Below are positions 63,497 to 64,000 of a stretch of DNA of 64,000 nucleotides, piece after piece. The DNA lies in contig NZ_SNXC01000017.1 of assembly GCF_004362145.1 (NCBI RefSeq), forward strand, positions 3,022 through 67,021. The letters run 5' to 3'. How positions within the stretch are numbered: position 1 is the stretch's first letter; the number at the start of each line of letters is the position of its first letter. The notes under the pieces were generated by a model. The model was not told the DNA's origin. It did no database searches and saw nothing but the letters and a program-made list of their open reading frames with translations. Origin of the DNA: Marinomonas balearica (GTDB lineage: Bacteria; Pseudomonadota; Gammaproteobacteria; Pseudomonadales; Marinomonadaceae). The translations under genes were made by a program, and so were the position numbers.

Positions 63497-64000
63497 ATGA
63501 CCATTAAAAACAAACTATTTGGAACACTTTTTATACTTTCAGTACTTATTTTGTTAATAGGTTCAGTTTCATACTTCACCTTACATTCAGTAAATAATGA
63601 AAATAATATTCTGCATGAGATAAATACAGCAAATAGAGAAGTGTCGCTGGCTCGATTAGCTCAAGAAGATTACATGATCGCAGAAAAAGAGCAGTTCAAA
63701 ATTGAATTTTATGAGCATGTCCGCAATGCAAAGGGGATTATTTTAAATGTCCAAAAGCAAATGGATACGCACTCTAATTTTTCTGCTATTAAAACCATCC
63801 TAGATGATATTATAGAATTCGAACACTCGTTTGATGATTTCTATGACAATAAGAAAAGTGCAATATTAGCACGTAAAAAGTTTGACAATGAAGCTGCAAA
63901 CATCTCCAAAAGTATAAACGCTGTATTACTTTCTATTGCTCACCACTTTGCTGAAAATAGACATGATTTTGAAGAGTTTAATCGCTATAAAAATGCAAAG
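63497..64000 (+). CDS. Chemoreceptor-like membrane protein, N-terminal part (cut by window end)
   Basis: 168 codons are visible from the ATG at 63497 and the frame is open to the last base. An N-terminal transmembrane segment (KNKLFGTLFILSVLILLIGSVSYF) is followed by a mostly helical periplasmic region (EVSLARLAQEDYMIAEKEQFKIEFYEHVRNAKGII) like the four-helix or HBM sensor domains of methyl-accepting chemotaxis proteins. The HAMP and signalling domains would lie outside. A histidine kinase or cyclase of the same build is possible. The ribosome site is weak. Confidence 0.75.
   Translation, partial: MTIKNKLFGTLFILSVLILLIGSVSYFTLHSVNNENNILHEINTANREVSLARLAQEDYMIAEKEQFKIEFYEHVRNAKGIILNVQKQMDTHSNFSAIKTILDDIIEFEHSFDDFYDNKKSAILARKKFDNEAANISKSINAVLLSIAHHFAENRHDFEEFNRYKNAK

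Overview
The window reads as chromosomal DNA of a marine gammaproteobacterium, most like Oceanospirillales (Marinomonas-type). This is inferred from moderate GC, the mix of amine, polyamine and opine-like catabolism operons, a giant RTX adhesin and gammaproteobacterial housekeeping genes (msrA, argC short form, purU, folD). No species assignment was computed.

Layout. 1-5.8 kb: the C-terminal end of a giant type I-secreted RTX adhesin (gene starts before the window), convergent with msrA. 6.7-9.6 kb: a glycosyltransferase-like gene, then a strong promoter driving six identical initiator tRNA genes, followed by a 13-copy, 61-bp tandem array built partly from tRNA 3' sequence and a truncated seventh tRNA. 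9.6-13.2 kb: small lipoprotein, argC, two paralogous double-GNAT acetyltransferases. 13.4-23.1 kb: amine/peptide-type catabolic block (aldehyde dehydrogenase, HAD hydrolase, PuuB-like oxidase, Tat-exported family-5 binding protein, two permeases, fused double ATPase, short AraC regulator). 23.3-24.5 kb: PRPP-synthetase-like gene. 24.6-30.2 kb: leftward genes for a FAD oxidase, an aspartoacylase-like hydrolase, Lrp, a class III aminotransferase and a PuuR-like XRE-cupin regulator.

30.4-34.9 kb: gmaS-mgsABC (gamma-glutamylmethylamide synthetase and N-methylglutamate synthase), preceded by a good sigma-54 promoter bracketed by two ATTCC-N5-GGAA sites. 34.9-42.5 kb: a probable acquired island bounded by 111-bp direct repeats and two different IS5-family transposase fragments; it carries a LysR regulator, a CMD/AhpD-like pair, a flavin monooxygenase and a tripartite tricarboxylate transporter (tctCBA). 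42.6-54.3 kb: a START-domain protein and a GntR-controlled catabolic cluster: PotABCD-like importer, CMD and DUF1330 proteins, GntR, and a rightward operon of AA_synth protein, alpha/beta hydrolase, flavin reductase, LLM monooxygenase and aldehyde dehydrogenase. The same 12-bp palindrome ATGGTATACCAT sits at both divergent promoters. 54.5-62.8 kb: small ORF, IclR regulator, then purU-folD-mgdABCD (N-methylglutamate dehydrogenase, a sarcosine-oxidase-like heterotetramer). 63.5-64 kb: the start of a chemoreceptor-like membrane protein cut by the window end.

Taken together, gmaS, mgsABC, mgdABCD, folD and purU form a complete N-methylglutamate route from methylamine to formate, split over two loci about 21 kb apart. 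The best candidates for something undescribed are the tRNA-derived 61-bp array and the GntR-regulated two-component flavin monooxygenase pathway, whose substrate cannot be read from sequence.
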